Shown here one piece after another: positions 22,685 to 32,619 of a DNA stretch of 64,000 nt. Source of the DNA: Aquilaria yunnanensis (Eukaryota > Streptophyta > Magnoliopsida > Malvales > Thymelaeaceae); contig CM077596.1 in NCBI GenBank assembly GCA_039654915.1, forward strand, positions 76,323,751 to 76,387,750. Direction: 5' to 3'. Below the pieces are notes generated by a model that was not told the DNA's origin, did not search any database, and saw nothing but the letters and a program-made list of their open reading frames with translations. Position 1 is the first letter of the stretch; each line of letters starts with the position of its first letter. The position numbers were made by a program, and so were the translations under genes.

Positions 22685-24461
22685 ATGAAAAAACCGGTTA
22701 TTTCTGGAATTTCTTTTACGCTGATGGTGGTCGCCGCCGCAGGCGTGCTGGCCGTCATCAACATCAGCGGCGACAAGGGCGAGCGTGAGGACCCAAAAAT
22801 CCATCAGAACATCAAGGCGGCGACCAGTTTTTGCGAAGCTACTGACTACAGAGAGGCGTGCGAGAAAGCTCTCTCCTCCCTCAATAGCCCCGATCCGAAA
22901 GAAGCGGTGAAACAAGCGATCATGGCAGCGCAGGATGCGGTGAAGAAGTTCTTCAACTCGACGGAGACATGGGTGAACGAAGCCCAGAACGGGACCGACA
23001 CGAAAATGGCGTTGGAGGATTGCAGGGACGTGATGGACCTGGCAGTGGATTCGCTCCAGGCGGCTTTCTCCGCGGTGGGCGACCCACAGCTGCACACGAT
23101 GGAGAGCCGCGTCAACGACTTGCGGACCTGGCTCAGCGCCGTCATCTCCTACAAAACCTCCTGCGCCGATTCCTTCAAGGACGACGACAGCATGAAGGGC
23201 AAAGTGACGGGAGATATGGATGAGCCCAGAAAGCTCACCTCGAACGCGCTCGCCATCGTCACCAAAATCTCCGAGACACTGGGCCAGTTAGGCCTAGAGC
23301 TCAAAGTCCCTAGCGGCCGGAAGTTGATGTCGATAATGGACCGGTTTCCGGACTGGTTTTCGGCACACGACAGGAAGATGTTGTCGAAGATCGATAACTC
23401 CAATCTGAAACCCAACGCTGTGGTGGCCAAAGATGGTAGCGGACAGTTCAAGACCATCATGGCTGCCCTCCAAGCCGCCCCCAAGAAATCTCCCACTAGA
23501 CACATCATCTACGTCAAGGCTGGAATTTATGAAGAGTCCGTCATGGTCGACAAGACCTTGACCAACATCCTCATGTACGGCGACGGCCCCAGGAAGACAA
23601 TCGTAACAGGCAAAAAGAACTACGAAATAATGAAAATAAAAACTCAAGACACCGCTACATTCAGTAAGTGCACGAATGTTGATCTTTAATCGTGTTAATT
23701 TTTAGCTTCAACTTTTGCAAGTGATTGATGAACGTGTTATATGTATGTATATCCGCGCAGCTGCGATAGGTACTGGGTTCATCGCGAGGTCGATGGGATT
23801 CGCCAACACGGCGGGGCCGGAAGGGCACCAGGCAGTGGCGCTGCGAGTAGCGTCCGACAAGTCGGTGTTCTACAATTGCAGGATGGATGGCTTCCAGGAC
23901 ACACTCTACACCCACGCCGGCCGGCAATACTTCAGAAACTGCGTCATCTCGGGCACCGTTGACTTCATATTCGGGGACGCACCGGCTATGATCCAGAGCT
24001 CACTGATCGTAGTCCGCAAGCCCCTGGGGAACCAATTCAACGCCGTGACAGCGCAGGGGAAGACGGATAAGAATGAGAACACAGGCATTGTCATCCAGGG
24101 CTGCCGCGTCGTCCCGGATATGGCTCTGACACCGGAGAGGTTCAAGCTCAAGACCTACTTGGGGCGGCCCTGGAAGACCTACTCGACCACGGTGTTCATG
24201 GAGAACCAGCTGGGCGATCTGATCCAGCCCCAGGGGTGGAAGGAATGGGAGGGCAACCTATACCTCTCCACGCTCTTCTACGCCGAATACAACAACAGAG
24301 GTCCCGGAGCAAACACGGCGCAGCGGGTCAACTGGCCGGGATATAAACGGAATATCCAGAGGAAGGACATCGAGCGCTTCACGCTGAAGAGCTTTCTTCA
24401 CGCACAGGAGCCTTGGATCTTCCCCACTGGAGTACCTTTCACTCCTGGCTTGAAGTCTTGA
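22685..24461 (+). CDS. Pectin methylesterase with PMEI-like pro-region
   Basis: Two exons, 22685-23663 and 23761-24461, join at a phase-1 GT-AG intron of 97 bp and encode 559 residues. Residues 8-28 are a hydrophobic signal anchor. A PMEI-like pro-domain spans about 35-200, with Cys50, Cys59, Cys113 and Cys160. GRKLM at 211-215 is the basic processing motif cut by subtilase in this enzyme class. The pectinesterase domain follows, with GIYEE near 280-284, HQAVALR with Gln350, QDTLY with Gln372 and Asp373, DFIFG with Asp394, and LGRPW with Arg462 and Trp464. All catalytic residues are present. The enzyme removes methyl esters from homogalacturonan in the cell wall. The start is the first ATG of the frame, and its equivalents begin the other two PMEs. 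Confidence 0.95.
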
Positions 24462-24789
24462 TCGTTCAACTGGTGAATTGCTCCCTAGGTCTCCGGGCGG
24501 TCGGCGTTTCTGTGAAAAATAAAACCTGCATTTTGTGTTTCTTTCATGCATGACAAGTATATATACTTGTACTCTTGTTTTTTTTTTTTTTTTTCTGACG
24601 TACGCGATGAAATGGGAAAAGAAAATCTCTTTCCAATCCATCGTAAATTCTTATTTTTTAGGCAAAAAAAAACCATAAATTTGAGTTAACACAAAAAAGA
24701 AAATGTTAGAACTATATAGTATCATTATATTATTCCATTAAAAAATACTGTATGTACCTCCCGATGAACAAAAAGAAAGGAAAATTCTA

Positions 24790-25937
24790 GGGTAAAATCC
24801 AAATATAGCTTCCTAACTTTGAGGGTCATCACAAAGTGGTCCCTTACCCTTTTTTCAGCTTCTTAAGGTCCCCTAACTGAATTAACGTATCCTATTTTTG
24901 TTCCTACAGTTAGTTCAGTGGTTTTTTTTTATTTATGAAAATTGCTTATGAGGCACCCATACTGCTATGTGGCCAGCTCTTTTTGATGACAATAAGTGAC
25001 TAGATTAAAGAAAAATAAAGCTCAGGTTAAAATTGACATGAACACGTAATCCAAAGGACTCAAACATATTTTGGACCCATAATCTTATTCTTCCTTGCTG
25101 TTCATGTCACCCTTTCCAGCCTCTGTAACTAACCGCAGCAGCAGCCATCTAAGGGCCTTTTGCCTCAACTGGTTGGGGCGGCGTGGTCACCTAGGGGACC
25201 AACGGCCTTATTGGAGCCATCCCTACAGCCAGCGGCTGCCATTTCCTGCCAATGGTGCTTTTCTGAATCATGACACTCGTGATTTCTCGACAAGGCTTCT
25301 AGTGATGCAAACGCCGTCAAATGACGATGAAACCAAAGGGGTTTTACTCCCCAAAGATTGATGAATGCAAAGAAACTATTCCTTTTTATCTATTTTATAC
25401 ACATTACATTTAATTTCAGAAACCAATGTTAGGGTTGATTAACAACTTCACAAATCCAGATGAATTCAAAAATGATAGATGAATCAACAACAAATGAATT
25501 GAAAAGAATACAAGAAAGTATCGAAGTAAATGTGATTGACAAACAGATGAATAGAATAGAAAAATGAAAAAACATGTGGATTTCAAATGAATTGAGAGAA
25601 GAACGCATTGTTAGCAGAGAAAATTTGGGAAGATGACGAAATATGGATCATCTATGTTTGAAGTCATAATCTCTTCTGTTTGTCACAAATTGTGTCTGAA
25701 GTTTTATTTTTGTATAATTATGATAATGAAATGGCCACCCGAGTCCCAACAATACCTTTAAGGCTGCCATATTAGCATTTCTGTCAACATTTCTGTTAAA
25801 GTTAACATTGAAATTGATGAAAAGACTGCACTTAGAACATGATATATGAATTAGGGGATTTTAAGAGAATAAAGTTGAATTAAGGAACCACATTAGGATA
25901 ACCATTATAGTCTAGGAACTATACAAGGATTTTACCT
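24790..25937. mobile_element. MULE-type element with 10-bp target duplication
   Basis: The left end begins GGGTAAAATCCAAATATAG and the right end in reverse complement begins AGGTAAAATCCTTGTATAG. Similarity between the arms continues for at least 60 bp. A perfect 10-bp direct repeat GAAAATTCTA flanks it at 24780-24789 and 25938-25947, within the 9-11 bp range of Mutator-like elements. The interior has an 88-codon frame (25095-25361) with GC-richer composition than its surroundings, possibly a captured gene piece, but no domain was recognised. Confidence 0.8.
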
Positions 25938-25947
25938 GAAAATTCTA

Positions 25948-26734
25948 TGAGTAACTTTTAGATGTCTGGCCGACATTATCAACCTCTAGATCATGCTATA
26001 GCTGTACCTTAAAAAAATTCATATTTTAGCTTGTTTCCAAACTAAAACAAAACACAAAAAATATTGTGTTTCAATGGCTCCATTTTGATAGCCAACTGTT
26101 CATCGAGAAAACAACAATAAAAAAAGATGTGACGGCTAGAATAGCAGTTTACCAATGACATGCCCTTAGAAAATTGGCCAGCAATTTCATTGGAAAGTTG
26201 GCCTACTGTTTTTCCAATGGCTAGTTGTTGAAAAAAAAATTTATTGCTATCCTTTGATGATTCCCCCATTGGAACTTTTTGTTTAAAAAAAAACTACTTA
26301 ATTAAATTAGGAATAAAGAAACAAGAAAGAAGTATTGTTTAATATGAAAAATATGACATGAAAGAGAAAGGAAGATGAGGAGGAAAAAAAAAGGAAAAAT
26401 AAAATGAAGTTATAAAAGTAAAAGAGAAAGAAGAAGAAAAAGAAAAAAAAAGAAAGTTATAGAAGTAAATGAAGTTATAGAATAAACAGAGAAAGAAAAA
26501 GAAGAGCATAGTGAGAGGTATAAAGGGAGAAAGAATATAAGTGGTGAGAAAAAGAATGGAAAGAAGGAGATGAAGGAGAAGATAAAGAAAAATATTGAGG
26601 GATATGGATAAAAATTTGTGCCAAGTGAAAGTTGTGTGAATGGTGAGAGTAAAATTGAGATTTTAGTTGAGAGATAAAGGTTTTATAATTGTAGTACGAG
26701 GAATTTAACATATGGGGTGGGGGGAGGTGAAGGG
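25948..26734. other. Intergenic, purine-rich
   Basis: A strongly A/G-biased stretch at 26330-26620 has no recognised gene. The long minus-strand frame here is a consequence of this bias and has no domain. Confidence 0.45.
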
Positions 26735-26879
26735 AAAATTTTTCATTTTCTAACAATGTGCAGTTGTTAATATAGACGGAAAATGCCATGCAACATGTCG
26801 ACAGCATGGGCAATTGGCCACAGTGGCACAATTGTTTTCCAAGTCCAATACTTTCCACGACTACTCACGTTGCCTACAT

Positions 26880-27780
26880 CTCTGCCTGCCCTACTTTTTT
26901 TTTTTTTGTGATTATTTCTTCCTAAATCTTTATCCTCCACCTCCCTCAATTTTAACCTTTCCAGCATCGCCTTGTACGCCATCCCTAACCCTGCTTTCCG
27001 AGCATCTTCATCAATGCTCACTGTAGGTCTTCCAACTAGAACTAATTCCCCCATTCGAAGAACACCATTTGTCATCGCTCCAAACTTGTTTGGACAGGGT
27101 ACGCTTGATAAGTACACAATTTTTTCTTCATCTAGCACATTCTAGCTTTCTTTATGTGCAACTTTGCCACATAGTCCCATATGAAGTAGCAATATAGGAC
27201 TAAAGAGACTACCCCCAATACCAAAACGTTGCCTAAGATTATCATAATTAGAGCCACCGAAGTTCATCTTGATTGCACCATTCTTATTGTGAATGTTCGA
27301 GCTTCAGCTTGAGTTTGTGTTCTTCAGCATCGAGGTCAATGATGATGCAACCGTAGTTAACATGAATGGAAAGGTAAAGGCGCTGCCTAATCTAGGTCGG
27401 GTTGGATCTCCAAGAATGTGTTTGCACTTTTGAATTGGTGAATCTCAAAGACCTTTGTTCTGGCCAAAAGTTGACTCCAGGAAACCCAACAAAGAATTAG
27501 GTATGTTATTGAAAAGTTAGTCATCAAAGGCATTGAAATCCTGGATTCTAATGAGGTTAAGTCCTAAAATCTTACCTGAAAACTAGTTCCTTACCAACCA
27601 CAGAGTTAACAAATGAGACAGATGATTGACTAAGATGGGAATCTCATCGGAGAAGTTATTAAAGGATAGATTGAGATGGTATTGATGGAAGAGTGAGTTG
27701 ATAGACGTGGAAAAGTGGCTACAAAAGTGATTGTGCGAAAGGAACAGAAGCTTGAGGGAGATGAGATTGGCAAGATTAAG
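26880..27780 (-). pseudogene. LRR receptor-like kinase fragment (broken)
   Basis: Reading the minus strand from 27780, one frame gives LISLKLLFLSHNHF, HLNLSFNNFSDEIP and LVNHLSHLLTLWLVRN, then a stop. It continues with FLESTFGQNKGL, another stop, and SPIQKC. This is the end of the leucine-rich repeat region and the juxtamembrane start of a plant LRR receptor kinase of the small, probably kinase-inactive class. Further on, the frame beginning at 27138 carries DEEKIVYLSS and a decayed glycine-loop region ending GMAYKAML. The transmembrane segment and most of the kinase domain are missing or unrecognisable. At least three in-frame stops are present. An upstream piece may continue beyond the nested MITE at 28617-28780. 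Confidence 0.6.
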
Positions 27781-28616
27781 TAAGGGTGATCACTATTTGG
27801 TTGAAACCGAAAAAACAAAATTACTTTGAAAATTCTATTCAGTAAATTCAGTTTTTTTGTTTAGTTTCGGTTGAAACCGAAGAATGTGTAAATAGGCTTC
27901 GGTTGAGACAGTCGGTTATTTTGGTAACCAAATAAATCAAAATTTTGTTCCTTATGTAAGGTAAGTTGACAGATTTGAAAGGAGTGAGAGCTAACTGGAA
28001 GGGAAATAGAAGGTTGATGGCTTCAATTGGGATTTGGCCATCTTAAATTAGGAAGAAGAAAGCCAACAAAACACGACGGTGACTCGCCACTGATGTGGCC
28101 GATGGTACCCAAAAGGCGTCGGTATCTCATGAAGCAGAAGAGGTCATGGTGGTGAAGCCCATTGCCAAGAAAGGCCCTCCTCTGCTCTTAAATCGAGAAG
28201 ACTGCTGAGGAGAAACCACCAGCCAAGGAGGAGAAGGTTCTGAAGCATGCCGCGATTGGAGAAAAAAAAACCAAGGTATCGTCATGGAATGATGAAAAAA
28301 AAACTAAGGATTCTGCTCATATCTGCAAAAAAAAAAATCTTATGAAATCTGATGAAATTGTGGAGAAGTCTTGTCTGGTCATGTTAAAGAAATCACATAT
28401 TTGCAAAAAAAGAACAATTTTTGGCTAAAACCCAAATTGATCCTCTATTTCTCTTTAAATAGTTTAACAAGGTACACATATACTTAATTTTACATTTTAT
28501 TCACTAGAGCATAAAATCAGAGTTAGTATTTCGGTTATTTTCATTCCATCCTTCTATTCGATTAATTCGGTTTGTTATAATAAAAAATTGAAAACTGAAC
28601 CAAACGATCACCCTTA
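27781..28616. mobile_element. hAT-type MITE nested in the receptor-kinase fragment
   Basis: Both ends read TAAGGGTGATC, then a TTTGGTT-type stretch. An 8-bp target duplication matches at 7 of 8 bases: AGATTAAG at 27773-27780 and AGATTAGG at 28617-28624. Eight-base duplications are typical of hAT elements. The interior is unusual: at about 28080-28400 the plus strand encodes lysine-rich peptides such as KTAEEKPPAKEEKV, which resemble the N-terminal tail of histone H2B or another basic chromatin protein. That part may be captured host sequence. Confidence 0.65.
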
Positions 28617-28910
28617 AGATTAGGGACCGTGCCGCTGACTTTGAGATGTTTTTATACCCGTGTTTCTTCCAAAAAATAATGTGCTCAACGTAAAGGTTGA
28701 AATTGATGAAGTTGGAGGGGAGAGAGTTGAAAAGAGATAAATGTGAAGAAAAGTAAAGCGAGTAGATAATTAGGTAGAGTAAGTGGCTGAGGAAAGTATT
28801 CGACCAGGGAAATGATTGTGCCACCTTGGCCAATTGCCCATGATGGCAAGCTACATGATGTTTTCCATCCATATTAACAACTGTCATTCATAAAAGATTC
28901 AAAATGTAAC

Positions 28911-29540
28911 AATTAAATGAGGTTGAGGATTTTATATGCAAGAAATTGATGTTAGGGTCCAATATGGTATAATAATAAAATGTTAAAGACCACGGATGCA
29001 ATTAACCCTATGAAAATGGGATAGCCACTTCTCTCCTCTAACAATTAGAACAATGGTGGAAGTCCTGCCCCTAAACATTCACCCATCTTTCCATATAGTT
29101 CTTGAACTTCTTTTTTTAACTATTTTTAATCTTAGCTAGCCAACACAAGAGAAAGATAATGAAGCAGATGGAAAGAAAGCTAAAAGTTTAAGGCCTTAAA
29201 GGGGCTTTCATCTTTTACTTGAAATTTTCATTATAATTTTCTAACCAAACTTGGATAAAGGGAAAAAAATATATGCTTAATCAGGGTATTTTTCAGATTT
29301 TCTTATAAAAATATTTTTTTATTATATTATACATGTGAATTTATAAGTCTTATTATTTAATATTAGAGTTCAGTTATACATGTAAATTTATGTCTTCCTG
29401 ATTTGTTGAAGTATTCCACTTGCCGATTTTAGTCCATCCAAAGATAACCCGCTAGAGGATCGCTCAATTAACAAATTAACAATAATAACAACTCAGGCAC
29501 ACAAAATTAGGAACCCTAGCTAAACTTAGAAGAGCCACCC
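28911..29540. other. Intergenic, upstream of PME3
   Basis: No gene or repeat boundary was recognised. The proximal promoter lacks the TTGACT block shared by the other two PMEs. Confidence 0.45.
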
Positions 29541-29544
29541 TCAG

Positions 29545-29557
29545 TATATATATAATA
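29545..29557 (+). promoter_or_regulatory. TATA box of the third PME
   Basis: TATATATATAATA lies about 285 bp before the start codon. It is the best TATA candidate upstream of the gene. A long leader with a pyrimidine tract (29665-29700) would follow. Confidence 0.4.
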
Positions 29558-29840
29558 CAGTTGCCCACAAACCTTCCAAACAATAAACATATTTTCTAGT
29601 GTAGGACATAGGATCTCTCTCCCTCCAGGCTCCCAATCCCTTCAGCTTCGGCTGGGTCGGGCGCTGCCTTTTTTCTTTTTCTTTTTCTTTTTTTTTTTTT
29701 AAAGAAAATGAGAAAAATATGGTAATACAGTATTGATTATCTTTTAACAAACAGAAAATATTTATCTTAAAAAGAAAGATTAGCAAAATAATAAATAAAT
29801 AAATATTAAAAAAGAAAAAAAAAAAAAGAAAAAAGAGGAA

Positions 29841-31609
29841 ATGCCGGGGAAGCGAGTGGTAATATCGGGGATTGCTCTGATCCTGGTGGTGGCCGTAGCA
29901 TTTGGAGTGGTGGCCCTGGTCTACCGCGGCCATGTGAACCAACAAAACGATGTCGCTGGCCGGAAGCAGAAGATGGTCGCCGCCTTCTGCAAGTCCGCCG
30001 ACTTTGCCGAATCCTGTCGGGAGACACTCTCCTGCGTCAATGGCACCGAACCCAAGGATTACATCCAGCATGTCATCCTCTCCGCCCAAGACTCCGTCCT
30101 GAAGTTCTACAATAATTCCGATCCGTTGATCGTCAAGGCTAACAACGGCACAAGGACGAAGATGGCGTTGGAGGATTGCAAGGACCTAATGGACTCCGCC
30201 CTGCAGTCGCTTCAGGCTTCCCTCAGCTCCGTCGGCGACTCCCAGATCCACACGGTGGATACCCGTATCAACGACCTCCGAACCTGGCTCAGCGCCGTCA
30301 TCGCCTACCAGCAATCCTGCCTCGACGGCTTCGACGAGGGTGACGCCATGAAGGGTGCCGTCCGCGGAGGCATGGATGAGGTTTACCAGCTCACCTCCAA
30401 TGCACTGTCTATCGTCACCAAACTTTCTGAAATCCTCGGCCGTCTCGGTCTCCAGCTCAAAGTTCCAAACGCTCGGAGGCTTCTCGCCGAAAGTGACTAT
30501 CCGGAATGGTTCTCGGCTGCCGACAGGAAGCTGATGGGGAGGATTGATAACAGCATGCTGAAGCCCAACGCTGTTGTGGCTCAGGACGGAAGTGGGCAGT
30601 TCAAGACCATCGGCGCTGCCCTCGCCGCCGCTCCCAAGAACTCTCCCACCAGGTGGATTATCTACGTTAAGGCTGGCATCTACAAGGAATATGTCGTCGT
30701 TGACAAAAAGGCGACGAACATTCTAATGTATGGCGACGGCCCCAGGAAGACAATCGTCACCGGCAGCAAGAACTACGCTCAAGGACTGACGACCCAAGAT
30801 ACCGCAACCTTCAGTAAGCTCACCGGATTGAATATTATATTCTTGCATATCATTTAAGGCACAAAAATTTATTTTCTTACCAGTTAACACCATTTTTTTT
30901 CAATGCAGTTGCCCTTGGAGCAGAGTTCATCGCTAGGTCGATGGGATTCCAGAACACGGCTGGTCCGAAGGGGCACATGGCGGTGGCACTCCGAGTCCAA
31001 TCCGACAAGTCGGCGTTCTTCAACTGCCGCATGGACGGCTATCAAGACACCTTGTACGTCCATGCAAACCGGCAGTACTACCGGAACTGCGTCATCTCCG
31101 GCACCATTGATTTCATCTTCGGTGACTCACCTACCGTGATCCAGAACTCGCTGATCATCGTCCGAAAACCGATGGAGAACCAGTGGAATGCGATCACAGC
31201 CCAGGGCAAGAAGAACCCGAGCGAGAACACTGCCCTCGTCATTCAGGGCTGCCGGATCGTCCCGGAACAGCTCCTCTCAGTCCACAGGTTCAAAGTGAAA
31301 ACGTATCTGGGCCGGCCGTGGAAGACGTATTCGACGACAATCTTCACGGAGAACAACATAGGAGACCTGATCGCGCCGGAGGGGTGGAGGGAGTGGGCCG
31401 GAGCGCTTAATCTTGATACGCTTTACTACGCCGAGTACAACAACCGCGGTCCAGGAGCCAACACCGCACGGAGAGTCGACTGGAAGGGTTATCAGAAAAA
31501 CTTCGGCCGGGTAGATGCCGAGCGTTTTACTGTCCAGAAATTGCTGCAATCCCAAGACAATTGGTTGCCGGCCACCGGAGTTCCGTTCCTCGCCGGCTTA
31601 AAAAATTAA
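29841..31609 (+). CDS. Pectin methylesterase with pro-region, conserved Gln replaced by Met
   Basis: Exons 29841-30813 and 30909-31609 (95-bp intron, GT-AG, same phase and position as in the other two PMEs) encode 557 residues. An N-terminal anchor (about 6-28) is followed by a PMEI-like pro-domain, an RRLL processing motif and the catalytic domain. GIYKE, QDTLY, DFIFG and LGRPW are intact. The motif usually written HQAVALR reads HMAVALR here (ATG codon at 30976-30978), so one of the two glutamines thought to stabilise the transition state in plant PMEs is lost. Activity may therefore be reduced, but this is inference. It is the most diverged member of the cluster. Neighbours and shared exon structure point to an older tandem duplication. 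Confidence 0.93.
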
Positions 31610-31611
31610 GA

Positions 31612-32450
31612 GCATGAACATGGATAAATATGTTGAAATCAAAGCAGTAGCAAGCCTGTGAAAGAATGGGATACATGGGGAGAGATCCAGAGTTGCCTGG
31701 CCAGCTTGAATTGTAAATTGTGTATTAATTTGTACCACTCTTCGAATTGTACGATACGATTCACTTGTTACACGCGAAACAGATACGAAAACAATAAAAG
31801 TAGTATGCTTATTTCTTACATCTTTATTGGATCTGTGGGTGTATATATGTTTTTCAATGTTCTTTTCATTAACAATTTTCCTAGTAAGAAAAAGAAAAAA
31901 AAAAATCGGTTCTTCATATTGGAAAGAGATCATTTTAAAGCAATGAAATTCATCATTTTATTCACGTCAAAATTTATTTAAGCATGGTTCAAGGTTCAAG
32001 TTGTCCTTGACGCATTGATTCCGTTTCCATTTAAACATGCCTTTTACCGGTAACCTAAGAGCTACGCACTCAAACTGCCCTGCTTCCAATCCAATTTCAA
32101 TGCTTAACAAGCGAGTTATGCATTATTTTATACTAATTGCAGCTTGCAACCTTTCAGATTTTAAAGGGTTGACAGATTCCCTAAAACTTTACTTAATAAT
32201 CTCTTTTTTTTTTTTTATGTATACTTGTAAATGCTTCTGCATATATGAAGAAAAAACATACTTTTACTTTTTATATCTTATTTTTTTCTAATAAAAATTG
32301 GGGGGAAAAGGTTATCGCAGATCATTCATGAAATATGACTAGTTTCTAGCATGTTCAAATGGGCCGTATGAGTTTTATTGTTCATCGGAGCTCCAACCTG
32401 AATATTGTTTAGTTGGCCCAACTTTAGGCCCAAAATCTGGCCAGCACTAA
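31612..32450. other. Intergenic between PME3 and the release-factor gene
   Basis: The first part probably holds the PME3 3' untranslated region. No further gene was recognised. Confidence 0.5.
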
Positions 32451-32619
32451 AGCGCTTAACTATTTAGGGCCCGTTCTTAACTTTAATCCCTTAGTTTTCC
32501 ATCGTTCACTGCCGCTCTGCTCGTCTCGATAGCCGCCTCGGCCGGCCGTCGCGCCGCTTACCTTGTGACCGCAAGTTCGTAAGAGCAGAAGAAGGTGAAG
32601 AAGTAGAGAGAAAGAAGTT

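Larger units (their letters stand above)
26735..28910. mobile_element. Inverted-repeat-bounded element carrying a receptor-kinase fragment
   Basis: Arms at about 26735-26870 and 28776-28910 are imperfect inverted repeats. The clearest part runs inward from CAGTTGTTAATAT and includes GGGCAATTGGCCA in both arms. Between them lies a degenerate LRR receptor-kinase fragment on the minus strand, itself split by a hAT-type MITE. The arrangement suggests a Pack-type DNA element that captured host exons. No flanking duplication was found, so the exact ends and the superfamily are unproven. A plain inverted duplication of the locus is the alternative. Confidence 0.5.

Noticed and set aside
22607..23095. 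162-codon antisense frame inside PME2 exon 1, with similar ones in PME1 and PME3
   Set aside because: They mirror the codon bias of the sense exon, have no family similarity and recur in every PME copy.
26475..26858. 127-codon minus-strand frame rich in Ser, His and Phe
   Set aside because: It arises from a purine-rich plus-strand tract, with low complexity and no domain.
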